DNA from: Paenibacillus sonchi
GTDB taxonomy: Bacteria; Bacillota; Bacilli; Paenibacillales; Paenibacillaceae
Length of the DNA stretch: 64,000 nt
Assembly: GCF_016772475.1 (NCBI RefSeq)
Contig: NZ_CP068595.1
Span: 7,378,001-7,442,000 of the forward strand
Reading direction: 5' to 3'
Below, one piece after another: positions 28,364-37,358 of the stretch. The notes below the pieces were generated by a model that saw only the letters and a program-made list of their open reading frames with translations, did not search any database and had not been told where the DNA came from. Positions within the stretch are counted from its first letter, which is position 1. Each line of letters begins with the position of its first letter. Made by a program: the position numbers and the translations under genes.

Positions 28364-29236
28364 CTACTCCTTCACTGCCCCAATCACTATACCTTTCGCA
28401 AAGAATTTTTGGAGGAAGGGATAGATCAGCAAGATCGGCAAAGCTCCGATGAAGATTTGGGCAGAATTCAGGGACAATGCATTGAATTTCGCTGCGGCTT
28501 CTGCATTCTTGATATCAATATTTGGCATCGATATAGCGGCCTTCAGGAACGTACTCATCGGGGCGTTTTCCGGCTTCATATAGATTTGACCCGCCAACCA
28601 TTCATTCCATTCTCCTACCACTGTGAACAGTCCTACTGTTGCCATGACCGGCAGCGACAAGGGCAACATCACTCTCAGATACACTTTCCAGTGCCCGGCA
28701 CCATCTATAAATGCTGCTTCTTCCAGCTCCTGCGGTAATGCCTTGAAAAAATTCATAATCAGGATGATATTAAATACATTGATCATCGTCGGCAGGATCA
28801 GCGCCCATATGGTGTTATACAGACCCATTTTGGTCACCACCAGATACGTCGGAATCATCCCTCCGTTGAAAAGCATGGCTACAATAAAAAATCCGACAAA
28901 CCACTTGTAGCCCGCAATCCCTTTCTGTCCTCCGCCTTTGGACAGTACATAAGCTGCCATACTGGTCACCGTCAGCCCCAACGTTACACTTAACAAGGTC
29001 CGTTCCACCGAAATCCAGAGGGAACGAAGCAATTGGGTATCTTCCAGCGCCCTGCTGTAGGAGTTCAAATTCAACCCAATCGGCCAAAAGGTTACTTTAT
29101 TGGCAGAAACAGCTGCACTGGAACTTAAGGATACAGACAAAACATGAAGAAACGGCAGGATGCAGATCACGGCCAGCATGACCATGATGATATTGTTGAT
29201 GAGTTGAAATGTACTGAATTGGGCTGTTCTACGCAT
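28364..29236 (-). CDS. ytcP: Carbohydrate ABC permease, YtcP type (copy 1)
   Basis: This 290-residue membrane protein has about six helices and the binding-protein-dependent permease EAA loop (EEAAFIDGAGHWKVYLRVMLPLS) near residue 195, which docks on the ATPase. It begins 11 bp after LplB and pairs with it. No ATP-binding gene is nearby; in this family a shared MsmX-type ATPase usually powers many importers. It is nearly identical to the protein at 42020-42892 (Gln6 versus Lys6 and Met versus Leu in ENAP-STF). The start follows AGGAGTGGACCT. Confidence 0.93.
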   Translation of the reverse strand: MRRTAQFSTFQLINNIIMVMLAVICILPFLHVLSVSLSSSAAVSANKVTFWPIGLNLNSYSRALEDTQLLRSLWISVERTLLSVTLGLTVTSMAAYVLSKGGGQKGIAGYKWFVGFFIVAMLFNGGMIPTYLVVTKMGLYNTIWALILPTMINVFNIILIMNFFKALPQELEEAAFIDGAGHWKVYLRVMLPLSLPVMATVGLFTVVGEWNEWLAGQIYMKPENAPMSTFLKAAISMPNIDIKNAEAAAKFNALSLNSAQIFIGALPILLIYPFLQKFFAKGIVIGAVKE

Positions 29237-29247
29237 AGGTCCACTCC

Positions 29248-30189
29248 TTAGAAAATCTTATAATCTGCAACTTTGTAGGCGAGCCGGTATCCGCCTAGAA
29301 TCAGGATCAGGCCCACTACAGACTTGAACAATCCGATCGCTGTACCGAAACTGAAATTCCCGCCGATCAAACCGATACGGAACACGAAGGTATCAATGAT
29401 ATCGCCGCTCTCATAGACCAGCGGATTGTACAAGTTGAAGATTTGGTCAAAGCCTGCATTGAGCACACCGCCCAGGGAGATCGTCAGCATGACACAGATA
29501 GTGGGGATCAGGCTGGGAAGGGTAATATTCAACATTTGTTTCAGTTTGTTCGCTCCGTCAAGCTGAGCGGCTTCATATAGAGCCGGATTAATGCCCACCA
29601 GGGCCGCCAGATAAATGATGGACCCGTAACCGAATTCTTTCCATGCATCCGTAAAGAGCACGATTGGCACAAACCAGTGGTTGCTGCCCAGAAAGAACAC
29701 GGGCTCGTGACCCAAGGCTTTCAGCAGTTGGTTCACTAAGCCATATTCCGGATTCAACAGCTGAATGAAGATACCGCCGAGCACCACCCAGGAAATGAAG
29801 TGAGGCAGAAACACAAAGGTTTGAACCGAGGTGCGCAGAAATTTGTGTTTCACCTCATTGATCAGCAGCGCAAACGCAAGGGTACTGAACATGCCAATGG
29901 CTAATTTGAGAAACGAAATTTTCAGCGTGTTCCAAATGACCTGCATGCTGTCGGGATATTCAAATAAAAACTTGAATTGGTCTAGTCCGACCCAGGGAGA
30001 TTTGGAAATCCCCAGAGAGGGCTTATAATCCTGAAAGGCCATTAACAGGCCGCTCATGGGTACATAGACAAAGATTGCGGTCAGTACCACAGCGGGCAGG
30101 AGCATAAGGTATAATCCCCAGCTACCTTTTTGTCTAGTAAATTTCTTTTTTTTTGCCGGTACAGCAGGTACAGCAATATTCATGCCCAT
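29248..30189 (-). CDS. lplB: Carbohydrate ABC permease, LplB type (copy 1)
   Basis: This 313-residue membrane protein has six predicted helices (first at about 25-45, LYLMLLPAVVLTAIFVYV) and the EAA-type loop YEAAQLDGANKLKQMLNITLP near 210. It forms the heterodimeric channel with YtcP. It starts behind GGGAGGATTTAGACA. Its own promoter (30229-30290) and the terminator upstream (30324-30359) separate it from the binding-protein gene, which is unusual because these are normally one transcript. Copy 2 differs at three residues. Confidence 0.93.
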   Translation of the reverse strand: MGMNIAVPAVPAKKKKFTRQKGSWGLYLMLLPAVVLTAIFVYVPMSGLLMAFQDYKPSLGISKSPWVGLDQFKFLFEYPDSMQVIWNTLKISFLKLAIGMFSTLAFALLINEVKHKFLRTSVQTFVFLPHFISWVVLGGIFIQLLNPEYGLVNQLLKALGHEPVFFLGSNHWFVPIVLFTDAWKEFGYGSIIYLAALVGINPALYEAAQLDGANKLKQMLNITLPSLIPTICVMLTISLGGVLNAGFDQIFNLYNPLVYESGDIIDTFVFRIGLIGGNFSFGTAIGLFKSVVGLILILGGYRLAYKVADYKIF

Positions 30190-30228
30190 TGTCTAAATCC
30201 TCCCACCTGATTCTTGTAATCTATTTTC

Positions 30229-30292
30229 ATTATAGTGATGGGCATTTCGGCTTGATATAAAGCAATGCAAATACCAATAACGCATTCTAAAT
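30229..30292 (-). promoter_or_regulatory. Promoter module before lplB copy 1
   Basis: On the minus strand TTTATATCA is followed 18 bp later by TATAAT (-10 at 30229-30234), with AATGCGTTATTGGTATTTG upstream. No good -35 hexamer is present. The same arrangement recurs at 32119, 37184, 43886, 45777, 50991, 59837 and 61782, so it is a shared activator-dependent promoter. Confidence 0.7.
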
Positions 30293-30323
30293 ATTATAAT
30301 TATGGAGGCCGGCGTCCAAAAAG

Positions 30324-30359
30324 AGCGGTCTTGATGCGTGAATCCACATCAAGACCGCT
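30324..30359 (-). terminator. Terminator after binding-protein gene copy 1
   Basis: A perfect 13-bp stem with a 10-base loop is followed by CTTTTTGG on the minus strand, 14 bp after the binding-protein stop. It ends or attenuates that transcript before the permease genes. Confidence 0.88.
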
Positions 30360-30372
30360 GATCAATAATAGG

Positions 30373-32085
30373 TTATTTGACGGAATCGTACCATTCATTG
30401 ACTTCTTTAGTAATGGTATCGCCGCCCGAAGACTTCCATTTCTCTACAAATTGATCAAACGCATCCACCGGAGACTGTCCATAGATGATCTTCGAGAATG
30501 TCTCCATTTGCATTTTTTGCAGCAGCTCATTTCTGGACGACATGGTTGACGTTACCGGACCCATGTAATGTTCCTTTACGCGCGAGGATTCTTCATCCAT
30601 GGAAATAAGCATCGCATCGTACACGATTCTTTGTAATGGATTGGTGTCGTCTGCAATCCCAAGAGCTTGCATAAAGGCACGATCTTTCTCGGTGAGTTCT
30701 TCTTTCTTTGCCACTTTTAATGTTATTTCCTTCATCTTTGAGGCAACATCCGGCATGCTTCCAAAAATGTAATCGTTCGAATTAATTTTTCCACCGGGAA
30801 TCTCTTTCTCATCGGTTACAATCTTTCCATCTTTGACAACATATTGGTAGCCCTCCTGAAATCCTTTGAAATATTCAAGCGGATTATCGGATTCGTAGAC
30901 AGCATACATCGAGTTCATATAATGAAAGTAGGCTTGAAGCGCTTCATCCGAAATATCTTTATTGATCACGGTCCCGCCGGATATCGTAAAATAGGTGTGC
31001 AAAGCTGGGCCATTGACCCCATTAGGCAACGGATAGGGTTTGAACATCGCCGTAGGGTTGGTCGCGAGCAGCATGGAACCCGGATATTGGATGAAGAAAG
31101 AAGGCGCTGCGACAATCCCAACCTTATTGGATGTGACCGCGGTGACAATTGTATTGGGGTCATGTAACGCAATATCGCTCGCAAAATACCCTTTATCCTT
31201 CCACTCTTTCATCTTCATTAAGCCCTGCTTGACCCCCGGTAGAATTGAACCATTTTGAAGCTTGCCGTCTTCTCCTGGATACCATCTTTCCGGCATGGCC
31301 CCGTAAAGTCCAAAGATCCAGGCTCCGTCTCCAAGGAGGTTGCCAGTCATCTTATCCTTCATGGCAAAATCCAGGGCAAACGTATCTTTCTGCCCATTAC
31401 CGTCGGGATCCTGATTGACGAAGGCATCCATGACCGTTTCCAGCTCTTCTATTGTAGTAGGTGCTTTCAACTTGAGCTTGTCCAGCCAGTCCTGACGGAT
31501 CCATAAAACGTTGTTTGCTTGCCCGTAATCTGTAGAAGTTCCTGGAATCGCCATCTTTTTACCGTCTCGAGTGACCGATAACCAGGGATCCTTTATATCG
31601 GCTAACGCACTTTTCCAAGTTGGAGAGGCATATTTCTCGAACACTTCTTCCACTTCCATGAACTTGCCCGAATCGATGAGAAGATTGGTGTTAGCGGGAC
31701 TGCCCGACATCACGATATCTGGCAATTCGTCGTTCGCAGAGAGCATGAGTTTCAATTTCGTATCATACGAACCATCCGTACCGCCGCCTGTCCATAAAGT
31801 TTTAATCTGTACGCCAAATTTGTCCTCGGCCCAGCGGGTGAATACATTGTCCGTAACGGATTCCCCTTCTCTATATTTAAAGCCCGGATTTACTCCCATA
31901 ACGGTGGTAAACGACGCTGCCGGTTCGATCTTGCCATTCACGATATTCAGCTTCTTCGTTGCCTCTGGTGTTGCCTCACCCTTCTCGGCCCCGTCGCTGT
32001 TATTTCCATTGCTACAACCGATTAGCGCAGTAGTGAGTAACCCAACAGAAAGAACGGTAGCTAACCATTTTGATTTCATATTCAT
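30373..32085 (-). CDS. ABC solute-binding lipoprotein, LplA type (copy 1)
   Basis: This 570-residue protein has a signal peptide and lipobox (TTALIGCSN), a Gly/Glu-rich linker, and a large periplasmic-binding fold. LMLSANDELPDIVMSG and VLWIRQDWLDKL are typical of the LplA/YtcQ oligosaccharide-binding group. It is lipid-anchored outside the membrane and delivers sugar to LplB/YtcP. The first 50 residues differ from copy 2 (44030-45739), while the mature part is nearly the same; differences cluster in a few short stretches (for example NLLGDGAW versus STLGDGSW) and near the C-terminus. The start follows GGGGGTTTGA. Confidence 0.93.
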   Translation of the reverse strand: MNMKSKWLATVLSVGLLTTALIGCSNGNNSDGAEKGEATPEATKKLNIVNGKIEPAASFTTVMGVNPGFKYREGESVTDNVFTRWAEDKFGVQIKTLWTGGGTDGSYDTKLKLMLSANDELPDIVMSGSPANTNLLIDSGKFMEVEEVFEKYASPTWKSALADIKDPWLSVTRDGKKMAIPGTSTDYGQANNVLWIRQDWLDKLKLKAPTTIEELETVMDAFVNQDPDGNGQKDTFALDFAMKDKMTGNLLGDGAWIFGLYGAMPERWYPGEDGKLQNGSILPGVKQGLMKMKEWKDKGYFASDIALHDPNTIVTAVTSNKVGIVAAPSFFIQYPGSMLLATNPTAMFKPYPLPNGVNGPALHTYFTISGGTVINKDISDEALQAYFHYMNSMYAVYESDNPLEYFKGFQEGYQYVVKDGKIVTDEKEIPGGKINSNDYIFGSMPDVASKMKEITLKVAKKEELTEKDRAFMQALGIADDTNPLQRIVYDAMLISMDEESSRVKEHYMGPVTSTMSSRNELLQKMQMETFSKIIYGQSPVDAFDQFVEKWKSSGGDTITKEVNEWYDSVK

Positions 32086-32118
32086 TCAAACCCCCAAATA
32101 TTTTTTGATTACGCTTTC

Positions 32119-32180
32119 ATTATAGAAACATATTCCCGGCCATGAAATAACGGATAAGCAACATTCGATATCTCAATCCA
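32119..32180 (-). promoter_or_regulatory. Promoter module before binding-protein copy 1
   Basis: The minus strand carries GAGATATCGAATGTTG, then TTATTTCA, then 18 bp, then TATAAT (32119-32124). It is a variant of the module at 30229. Almost the same sequence stands before the relic at 61782. The remaining gap to 32357 shows nothing else. Confidence 0.65.
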
Positions 32181-32357
32181 AACCACAATTCGAAAAATGC
32201 TAACTGTAACTTGTCAACTGTGCTGAATCTTCCTCCCCTGATATTAGCTTGCCAATATCCACACCTGCGTAATCCTGGATACTAAATTGAATCTCTTTAT
32301 TAACACTGGCAATATCTCATTTTAAACTTAATTGAGACTTTGAATAAACAACAAAAA

Positions 32358-32385
32358 GCTGACGTCGTCTATCGTCAACGTCAGC
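32358..32385 (-). terminator. Terminator of the GH43-esterase operon
   Basis: Arms GCTGACGT and ACGTCAGC (8 bp) are followed by TTTTTGTTGTTT on the minus strand, 45 bp after the last esterase gene. Confidence 0.82.
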
Positions 32386-32429
32386 CATAAAGGTTCTATT
32401 TTATCCATTTCAATAGAAATTATTCACAT

Positions 32430-33536
32430 CTAACCTTCAAGTAGGTCCAGACCTGCATCATACACATTTCCATTCACGGCACTCCACAGCCAATCCCGAA
32501 GGCTAGTGCCATGTTTGACCGGACGATAAAATTCGGGGTCGTGAATTAGGGTATGCGTTGTACCCATAGATTCCGAGTACATCTCCCCAATCGGGTTATC
32601 GAATAGGAAGATGCCGATGCCGGGAATTTCGGACTTCAAGGCATCGACCATCTCCTTGAGATCCTTCTCGAATTGCAGACACTGTTCCCGCTTCACTTCT
32701 AAGGTGCCCTGATCAATATAGTGTTGATACATGGCAAAAGCAGTATCTCTAATGGAGTTGATATAAAGATATCGAACGTCATTCCCCTTCTCGGCATAGA
32801 GGGTACGCATCCAGTCAAGGCAGATATTTGGACCCTGGAGCGGCTCCCATATCCGTTCGCTCACCTGCCAGATGTTCTGTGCTATTGTCTTCCACTCGTC
32901 ATTAAGTAACAAAGCGCTATCAGGGCAGCAGGTTACATCACGGCACTCCGGAAAATAACTCATGACATCCGAAGTTAAGGCTGCAGCGCCGAAAGCACCG
33001 CCACTTGTCCCCGTAATCAACAGTTTTGTCGGTGTAGATAGATGTTTCGTCGCTTGCTCCATAAGCCCGCTGTAGTTGGAGTACCCATGATGGTGCAGCA
33101 CCGCAGGGGAGCCGTCTTTTGCTGTATAATGATAATCGCCATTTCCCACATGAAAATCTCCTGTAGCGTAGCTGACGAAGATGAAACTCCAGTTCCTAAA
33201 AGGATTATCCGGTGTGTCATCAAAGATTCCGCGATTAAATGCCAAATCGTTAAATTGCAATGCCTTATCATCAACATAAAAATTCTCTTCTTGCGCACCT
33301 AACCGAGTTGGCCGTGCGGCCGTATAAGCATTCAATGATACGCCTCCCCCCACAAAGAAGACGATAAGCCCCGGCTCCGTTCCTTTACGCATGTAGCCCC
33401 AGTAAGGCGAACCCCCTGCACAAATAGCTCCGGGAACCGGGACTCTATACCACTGACCTGGGTCTGGCACTCCCTCTAACACAGGTAATTGATGCTCTTG
33501 GAGAAATTTTTTATACTCTTCTACATTATCAAACAT
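32430..33536 (-). CDS. Pectinacetylesterase-like hydrolase (paralogue 1)
   Basis: This 368-residue alpha/beta hydrolase resembles the pectinacetylesterase/Notum family. It has an oxyanion GGGVSLNAYTAARP, FVSYATGDFHVGNGDY, a paired-His HHHGYSNYSG, and the nucleophile in ITGTSGGAFGAAAL (Ser in GTSGGAFG). Family members remove acetyl or acyl groups from polysaccharides. There is no signal peptide, so it is cytoplasmic, unlike the secreted pectin enzymes. It is the last gene of an operon with another paralogue, a second hydrolase and a GH43-like enzyme. Further paralogues lie at 33574, 55648 and, as a relic, 51530. Confidence 0.78.
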   Translation of the reverse strand: MFDNVEEYKKFLQEHQLPVLEGVPDPGQWYRVPVPGAICAGGSPYWGYMRKGTEPGLIVFFVGGGVSLNAYTAARPTRLGAQEENFYVDDKALQFNDLAFNRGIFDDTPDNPFRNWSFIFVSYATGDFHVGNGDYHYTAKDGSPAVLHHHGYSNYSGLMEQATKHLSTPTKLLITGTSGGAFGAAALTSDVMSYFPECRDVTCCPDSALLLNDEWKTIAQNIWQVSERIWEPLQGPNICLDWMRTLYAEKGNDVRYLYINSIRDTAFAMYQHYIDQGTLEVKREQCLQFEKDLKEMVDALKSEIPGIGIFLFDNPIGEMYSESMGTTHTLIHDPEFYRPVKHGTSLRDWLWSAVNGNVYDAGLDLLEG

Positions 33537-33573
33537 TAGCTTTCGCTCCTTTAAAGTTTTGGTCCTTTCAACG

Positions 33574-34662
33574 TTACAGCTCTATACTAGAAACGGTTCC
33601 ATTTAGGGCATTCCACAACCATTCCCGTAGACTGACGCCATCTTTGACGGGCTGGAAAAACTCGGGGGTGTGAAGGAAGGTATGCTGTGTACCTAGGAGC
33701 TCCGAATCAAGCCCCGTTTCGGGGGTATCCAGCAGGAATATTCCAATGCCGGGGATTTCGGCCTTCATCACATCGGTCATATCCCTAAGATCCTTTTCGA
33801 ATTGCAGACTCTGTTCCCTCGTAAGCTCCATAGTACCGTGATCAATAAAATGTTGGTACGTGGCCAGCGCACTATCCCTAATGGAGCATATATAGAGATA
33901 CCGAACACTGTCACCCTTCTCAGTGTAGAGGGCTCGCAGCCAGTCAAGGCAAATATTTGGACTGTGCAGCGGATTCCATATCCGTTCATTTGCCTGCCAG
34001 ACATGCTGAGCAACTGCCTGCCAATCGTTATAGAGCATCAAAGAGCTATCCGGGCAGCAGGTCACATCCCGGCACTCCGGGAAATAATCCATGACATCCG
34101 CAGCTAAAGCCGAAGCACCGAAAGCGCCTGCACTGCCGCCGGTGATCAGCAGTTTCGTTGGTGAGGATATAAATTCTTGAGCTTTATCCATAAGCCCCCG
34201 ATAGTTCCGATAGCCATGATGATGCAGCACAGCAGGTGAACCGTCTATTGCTGTATAAGGGTAGTCGCCATTCCCCACATGGAAGTCACCTGTCGTATAG
34301 CTTACCAAGATGCAGCTCCAGTTCCGGAACGGATTATCTTGGGTAGGGTCAAAGATGCCTCGCGTTGCGAATGCATCGATGTACGGCAACGCTTTGCCGT
34401 CAAAATAAAATGTCTCCGATGTCTCATTTAACTTATTGGGACGTGCCGCCATATATGCATTCAGTGATACACCTCCACCGGAGAAATAAACGATAAGGCC
34501 CGGCTCTGTTCCTTTCCGCAGGAACCCCCAGTAAGGCAAGCCATCTGCACTAATTGCTCCGGGAACCGGGAGCCTGTACCATTGTCCGGCTTCCGGCTCC
34601 CCCTCTAATACCGGGAATTGCTCGGGAAAATATTCTCTTAACTCTTCGTCATTTTCAACCAT
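33574..34662 (-). CDS. Pectinacetylesterase-like hydrolase (paralogue 2)
   Basis: This 362-residue paralogue of the neighbouring gene has the same landmarks: VYFSGGGVSLNAYMAARP, VSYTTGDFHVGNGDY, HHHGYRNYRG and the nucleophile elbow ITGGSAGAFGASAL. Two adjacent cysteines (CRDVTCCPDSS) after the elbow are kept in the paralogues at 32430 and 33574. The start follows AAGGAGCGCTGTCAT. The gap to the downstream paralogue is 37 bp. It is cytoplasmic. Side by side with its sister it may act on a different acyl position. Confidence 0.78.
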   Translation of the reverse strand: MVENDEELREYFPEQFPVLEGEPEAGQWYRLPVPGAISADGLPYWGFLRKGTEPGLIVYFSGGGVSLNAYMAARPNKLNETSETFYFDGKALPYIDAFATRGIFDPTQDNPFRNWSCILVSYTTGDFHVGNGDYPYTAIDGSPAVLHHHGYRNYRGLMDKAQEFISSPTKLLITGGSAGAFGASALAADVMDYFPECRDVTCCPDSSLMLYNDWQAVAQHVWQANERIWNPLHSPNICLDWLRALYTEKGDSVRYLYICSIRDSALATYQHFIDHGTMELTREQSLQFEKDLRDMTDVMKAEIPGIGIFLLDTPETGLDSELLGTQHTFLHTPEFFQPVKDGVSLREWLWNALNGTVSSIEL

Positions 34663-34678
34663 ATGACAGCGCTCCTTA

Positions 34679-36034
34679 TTAGATTAATAGCCGGCCTTGG
34701 ATCTCATCCAGTACATCCGCAAGTTCCGGTTTTGCAGCCATTGCTGCACAGAATGTATCGACTAATTCCTCACGATTGTGTTCGCCAAACTCTGACAGCT
34801 CCTCAAGAACCTCCTGACGGTTCATAGCAACCGATCCATAGACGATATCATCGATGCCAGCCTTCCCGGGAATCAGGAATCCTTTCCCCGCATACCGCTC
34901 AGCCATGAGCGCCAACTTCCCGACGGTCAGCCAGTTTGTTTCCCTGGACGACCTCTGAAGCTGTGCATGTATGTAATCAGTGGCGTCAATGGGCCCGAGA
35001 TCCATTTTTTTGAAATGTCCCCCTTCTGCTTCGGCATTGCCTTCATCGAATACAACGATGTTGAAACGTTTGGTTCTATCGAAGGAGAGCTTGAAATTTT
35101 CACCTGATGTTTGCGGTGCCGGACAGAGATGCTCAAATAAATCATCTGCAGGAAGCATTTCAGCCATTGATCGCTGCACCTTTTCTTGAAGCGGAAACTC
35201 CGACATACGGATACGGAATCCCTCGGGAAGGGACTCGTCCAGATCAGCATATGTAAATCGTTTTGTCAATTGATCAACGGGTACCAATAAGTCAGAGGTA
35301 AAATGAGAAAATAATATCGGATCGGTAAAACATCCTGCCATGAAGGATGGAGACATAGCGTTCCAAATCTCACTATTGGGATTCTCCTCGATCTTTGCCA
35401 GAATTGGAGCAAACTGTCCGAAAATGGCACCAACTATAGGCACAGGAATCACTTCCAGGCAGCGGATGAAGTCTTTTCGTTCCTCTTCAGTTAGCGTTTC
35501 CAGAACATCCTTGTTATGATTGTTTGCTGACTGAAGATACTTCATGTTAAACAATATATTTGTAATACCACTGAAGGAAATGGAGCAGCAGATTCCAAGA
35601 TGCAGAACAGACAACATCTGCGTCATATAGCCGCCGGCGCTTCCGCCGCTGACTACGATACGCGTCCGGTCGATGCCAGGCTGCTTCCTGACTGCTGATA
35701 ATGCGGCGCTATTGAATATCAGGTCGTCGTCCACCAGGCTTCCGTTATACTCTGGCTTAAAATCAATCGGTGTCGATACAGCCCAGCCGTTCATCAAATA
35801 AAGGTTCAACGTGGCGTCATTCTCGGGCATTTCGTAATGCGCGATGAACACCAGCGGCTTTGGTTCAGGTGCCGGTTCCGGTAGATAGATACGGATATAA
35901 CGCCGGCATACGGTGCCGTCTTTTGAAATGAACGGAATTTCAATATCCCGTTTCTCAACGGAGAAAGGCAGTTCCTGCTCTTTAACATTTGCTTCCGATA
36001 AAAGAGCCATCACTTTTCGGATATCACGTTTCAT
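34679..36034 (-). CDS. Alpha/beta hydrolase, peptidase S9/acetyl-esterase-like
   Basis: This 451-residue cytoplasmic hydrolase has a beta-sheet-rich N-terminal stretch (about 20-65), the oxyanion region FIAHYEMPEN, and the nucleophile elbow VVSGGSAGGYMTQML near residue 135. A substantial lid domain follows, with a late NIVVFDEGNAEAEGGHFKK that probably carries the catalytic His. The substrate is not clear; its place between a GH43-like enzyme and two pectinacetylesterase-like genes favours an acylated glycan fragment. The start follows GGAGGAACATGT. Confidence 0.75.
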   Translation of the reverse strand: MKRDIRKVMALLSEANVKEQELPFSVEKRDIEIPFISKDGTVCRRYIRIYLPEPAPEPKPLVFIAHYEMPENDATLNLYLMNGWAVSTPIDFKPEYNGSLVDDDLIFNSAALSAVRKQPGIDRTRIVVSGGSAGGYMTQMLSVLHLGICCSISFSGITNILFNMKYLQSANNHNKDVLETLTEEERKDFIRCLEVIPVPIVGAIFGQFAPILAKIEENPNSEIWNAMSPSFMAGCFTDPILFSHFTSDLLVPVDQLTKRFTYADLDESLPEGFRIRMSEFPLQEKVQRSMAEMLPADDLFEHLCPAPQTSGENFKLSFDRTKRFNIVVFDEGNAEAEGGHFKKMDLGPIDATDYIHAQLQRSSRETNWLTVGKLALMAERYAGKGFLIPGKAGIDDIVYGSVAMNRQEVLEELSEFGEHNREELVDTFCAAMAAKPELADVLDEIQGRLLI

Positions 36035-36058
36035 ACATGTTCCTCCTCCGCTCCAGGA

Positions 36059-37110
36059 TTAATCATAGTCTTCGATGCGCCACTCGTCTTTCCAGTCTAG
36101 GTAGGCCATCTTCCCGTCGAACCGGAAGGGCAGCCATACATAATCCGCTTTATGTGTATTCTCATTCACATTAAAAGTGGAAGCGGTGAACGTAACAGGT
36201 TCATCCTGACGGTCCGGATTGAAGTACCGGTCATAAGCGTCCGAAAGAATGTCATACGTAACCATTCCTTCTTCATCGGTAATCCAACGATCAGCCAAAG
36301 CAATATAAAGATCTTTTTTCTTCGGATGCTTGAATATCGAAGATACCTGGGAACAGAAGGAGGTATTCGTAGGATCATTCACATGCGGATTACCCAGAAT
36401 TTCAAATGGGCCGTGGAAGGTCCGTGAACATGCAACTTCTGATGGATTCGGATTGTAACTTGTCGTACCAGAGGTCACCAAATAATGCAGGTTTTTTCTT
36501 GTAAAATATGCCGGTGCTTCGCGGACGTAAGGCGGATAAAGATTTGGGAAATGAGTTGAATAATATCCCGTTACACCCGTATAATCTGCGGTCAAATCTG
36601 CACAAATCAATTCACTGTGAACCCTTTCGAAGTAATAATACGCTTTCCCGTCCCGTGCAACCGCCAGGTCGAAATCACCGGCGCTCATATTTAACGGGCG
36701 GTACTTGGTTGTAATCATAGTATAGGGCCCCAGCAATCGATCTGCGGACATTATGGTCAGGGTTTGGGTGCTATCCTTTTCCATTATTTTCAGGAAGCAA
36801 ATATACTTCCCGGTATTCTTGTTGAAAATAATGTGTGGACGGTCCATATAACTGGTTGGATGAAGCGAAGAAGCAGGATCATTTTCCACAGGGGGAATAA
36901 TCACCCCTCATCTTGCCAATTGTAAAGGTCCTTGGACGAATAACAACGGACTCCCCAGTGCCAGATTCCGCTGCCCGGAGTTGTCTTCCCCTTGTTCTCA
37001 CCGTACCAATAGAAAGTATCATTCTCGTAGAAGATGGAACCTGCGTGAGCTTGAATTCGTTTGCCTTCCGTATCCAGCCAGATTTGCCCCGGTTTAATTG
37101 ATGTTTGCAT
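36059..37110 (-). pseudogene. GH43-like glycosidase, one-base frameshift
   Basis: Two frames join into a 350-residue protein if one G is added at the C run 36904-36907 (YNWQDEG then VIIPPVENDP). It looks like a five-bladed beta-propeller of the GH43 type. It has HAGSIFYENDTFYWYGENK, MDRPHIIFNKNTGKYICF, SAGDFDLAVARDGKAYYYF and LYPPYVREAPAYF, which carry the expected acidic residues. It resembles the exo-galactanase/arabinosidase side of GH43; the exact subfamily is uncertain. It has no signal peptide. It is the first gene of the esterase operon, directly behind a promoter module at 37184. The start follows AAAGGATCC. Confidence 0.72.
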
Positions 37111-37183
37111 AGATGATTTGGATCCTTTCTTGATATCAGATTTTAGTCATATGCTGACAAATCTATACTTACCTCACAGCTTA

Positions 37184-37250
37184 ATTATAGGTTCCTGTAT
37201 TTACGCGTTGATATAAAGGAATCCAAACATATATATCTCATTTCTAATAT
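37184..37250 (-). promoter_or_regulatory. Promoter module before the GH43-esterase operon
   Basis: On the minus strand GAGATATATATGTTTGG, ATTCC and TTTATATCA are followed after 19 bp by TATAAT (37184-37189). It is one of the best examples of the recurrent module. It lies back to back with the promoter of the response regulator gene at 37359. Confidence 0.75.
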
Positions 37251-37275
37251 GCGGCTGAATTCCAATCTATAGACA

Positions 37276-37304
37276 TTGCAAGCCGGCCAACAGATTCATA
37301 TAAT
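37276..37304 (+). promoter_or_regulatory. Promoter of the response regulator gene
   Basis: A -35 TTGCAA (37276-37281), a 17-bp spacer and a -10 TATAAT (37299-37304) are present. The 22 bp at 37294-37315 are identical to 45930-45951 before the kinase gene. Confidence 0.75.
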
Positions 37305-37358
37305 GGGGTTACCTCAAGCAGAAATGGGAGATCAGCAACCAACCGGAGGAATCAAATT

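Larger units (their letters stand above)
28349..31926. repeat. 3.58-kb segmental duplication, copy 1
   Basis: From ATCAGGCTTGTCG at 28349 to the codons after the binding-protein signal peptide near 31926, the sequence repeats in direct orientation at 42005-45583, offset 13,656-13,657 bp. The two YtcP proteins differ at 2 of 290 residues and the two LplB at 3 of 313, counted by eye. Confidence 0.93.
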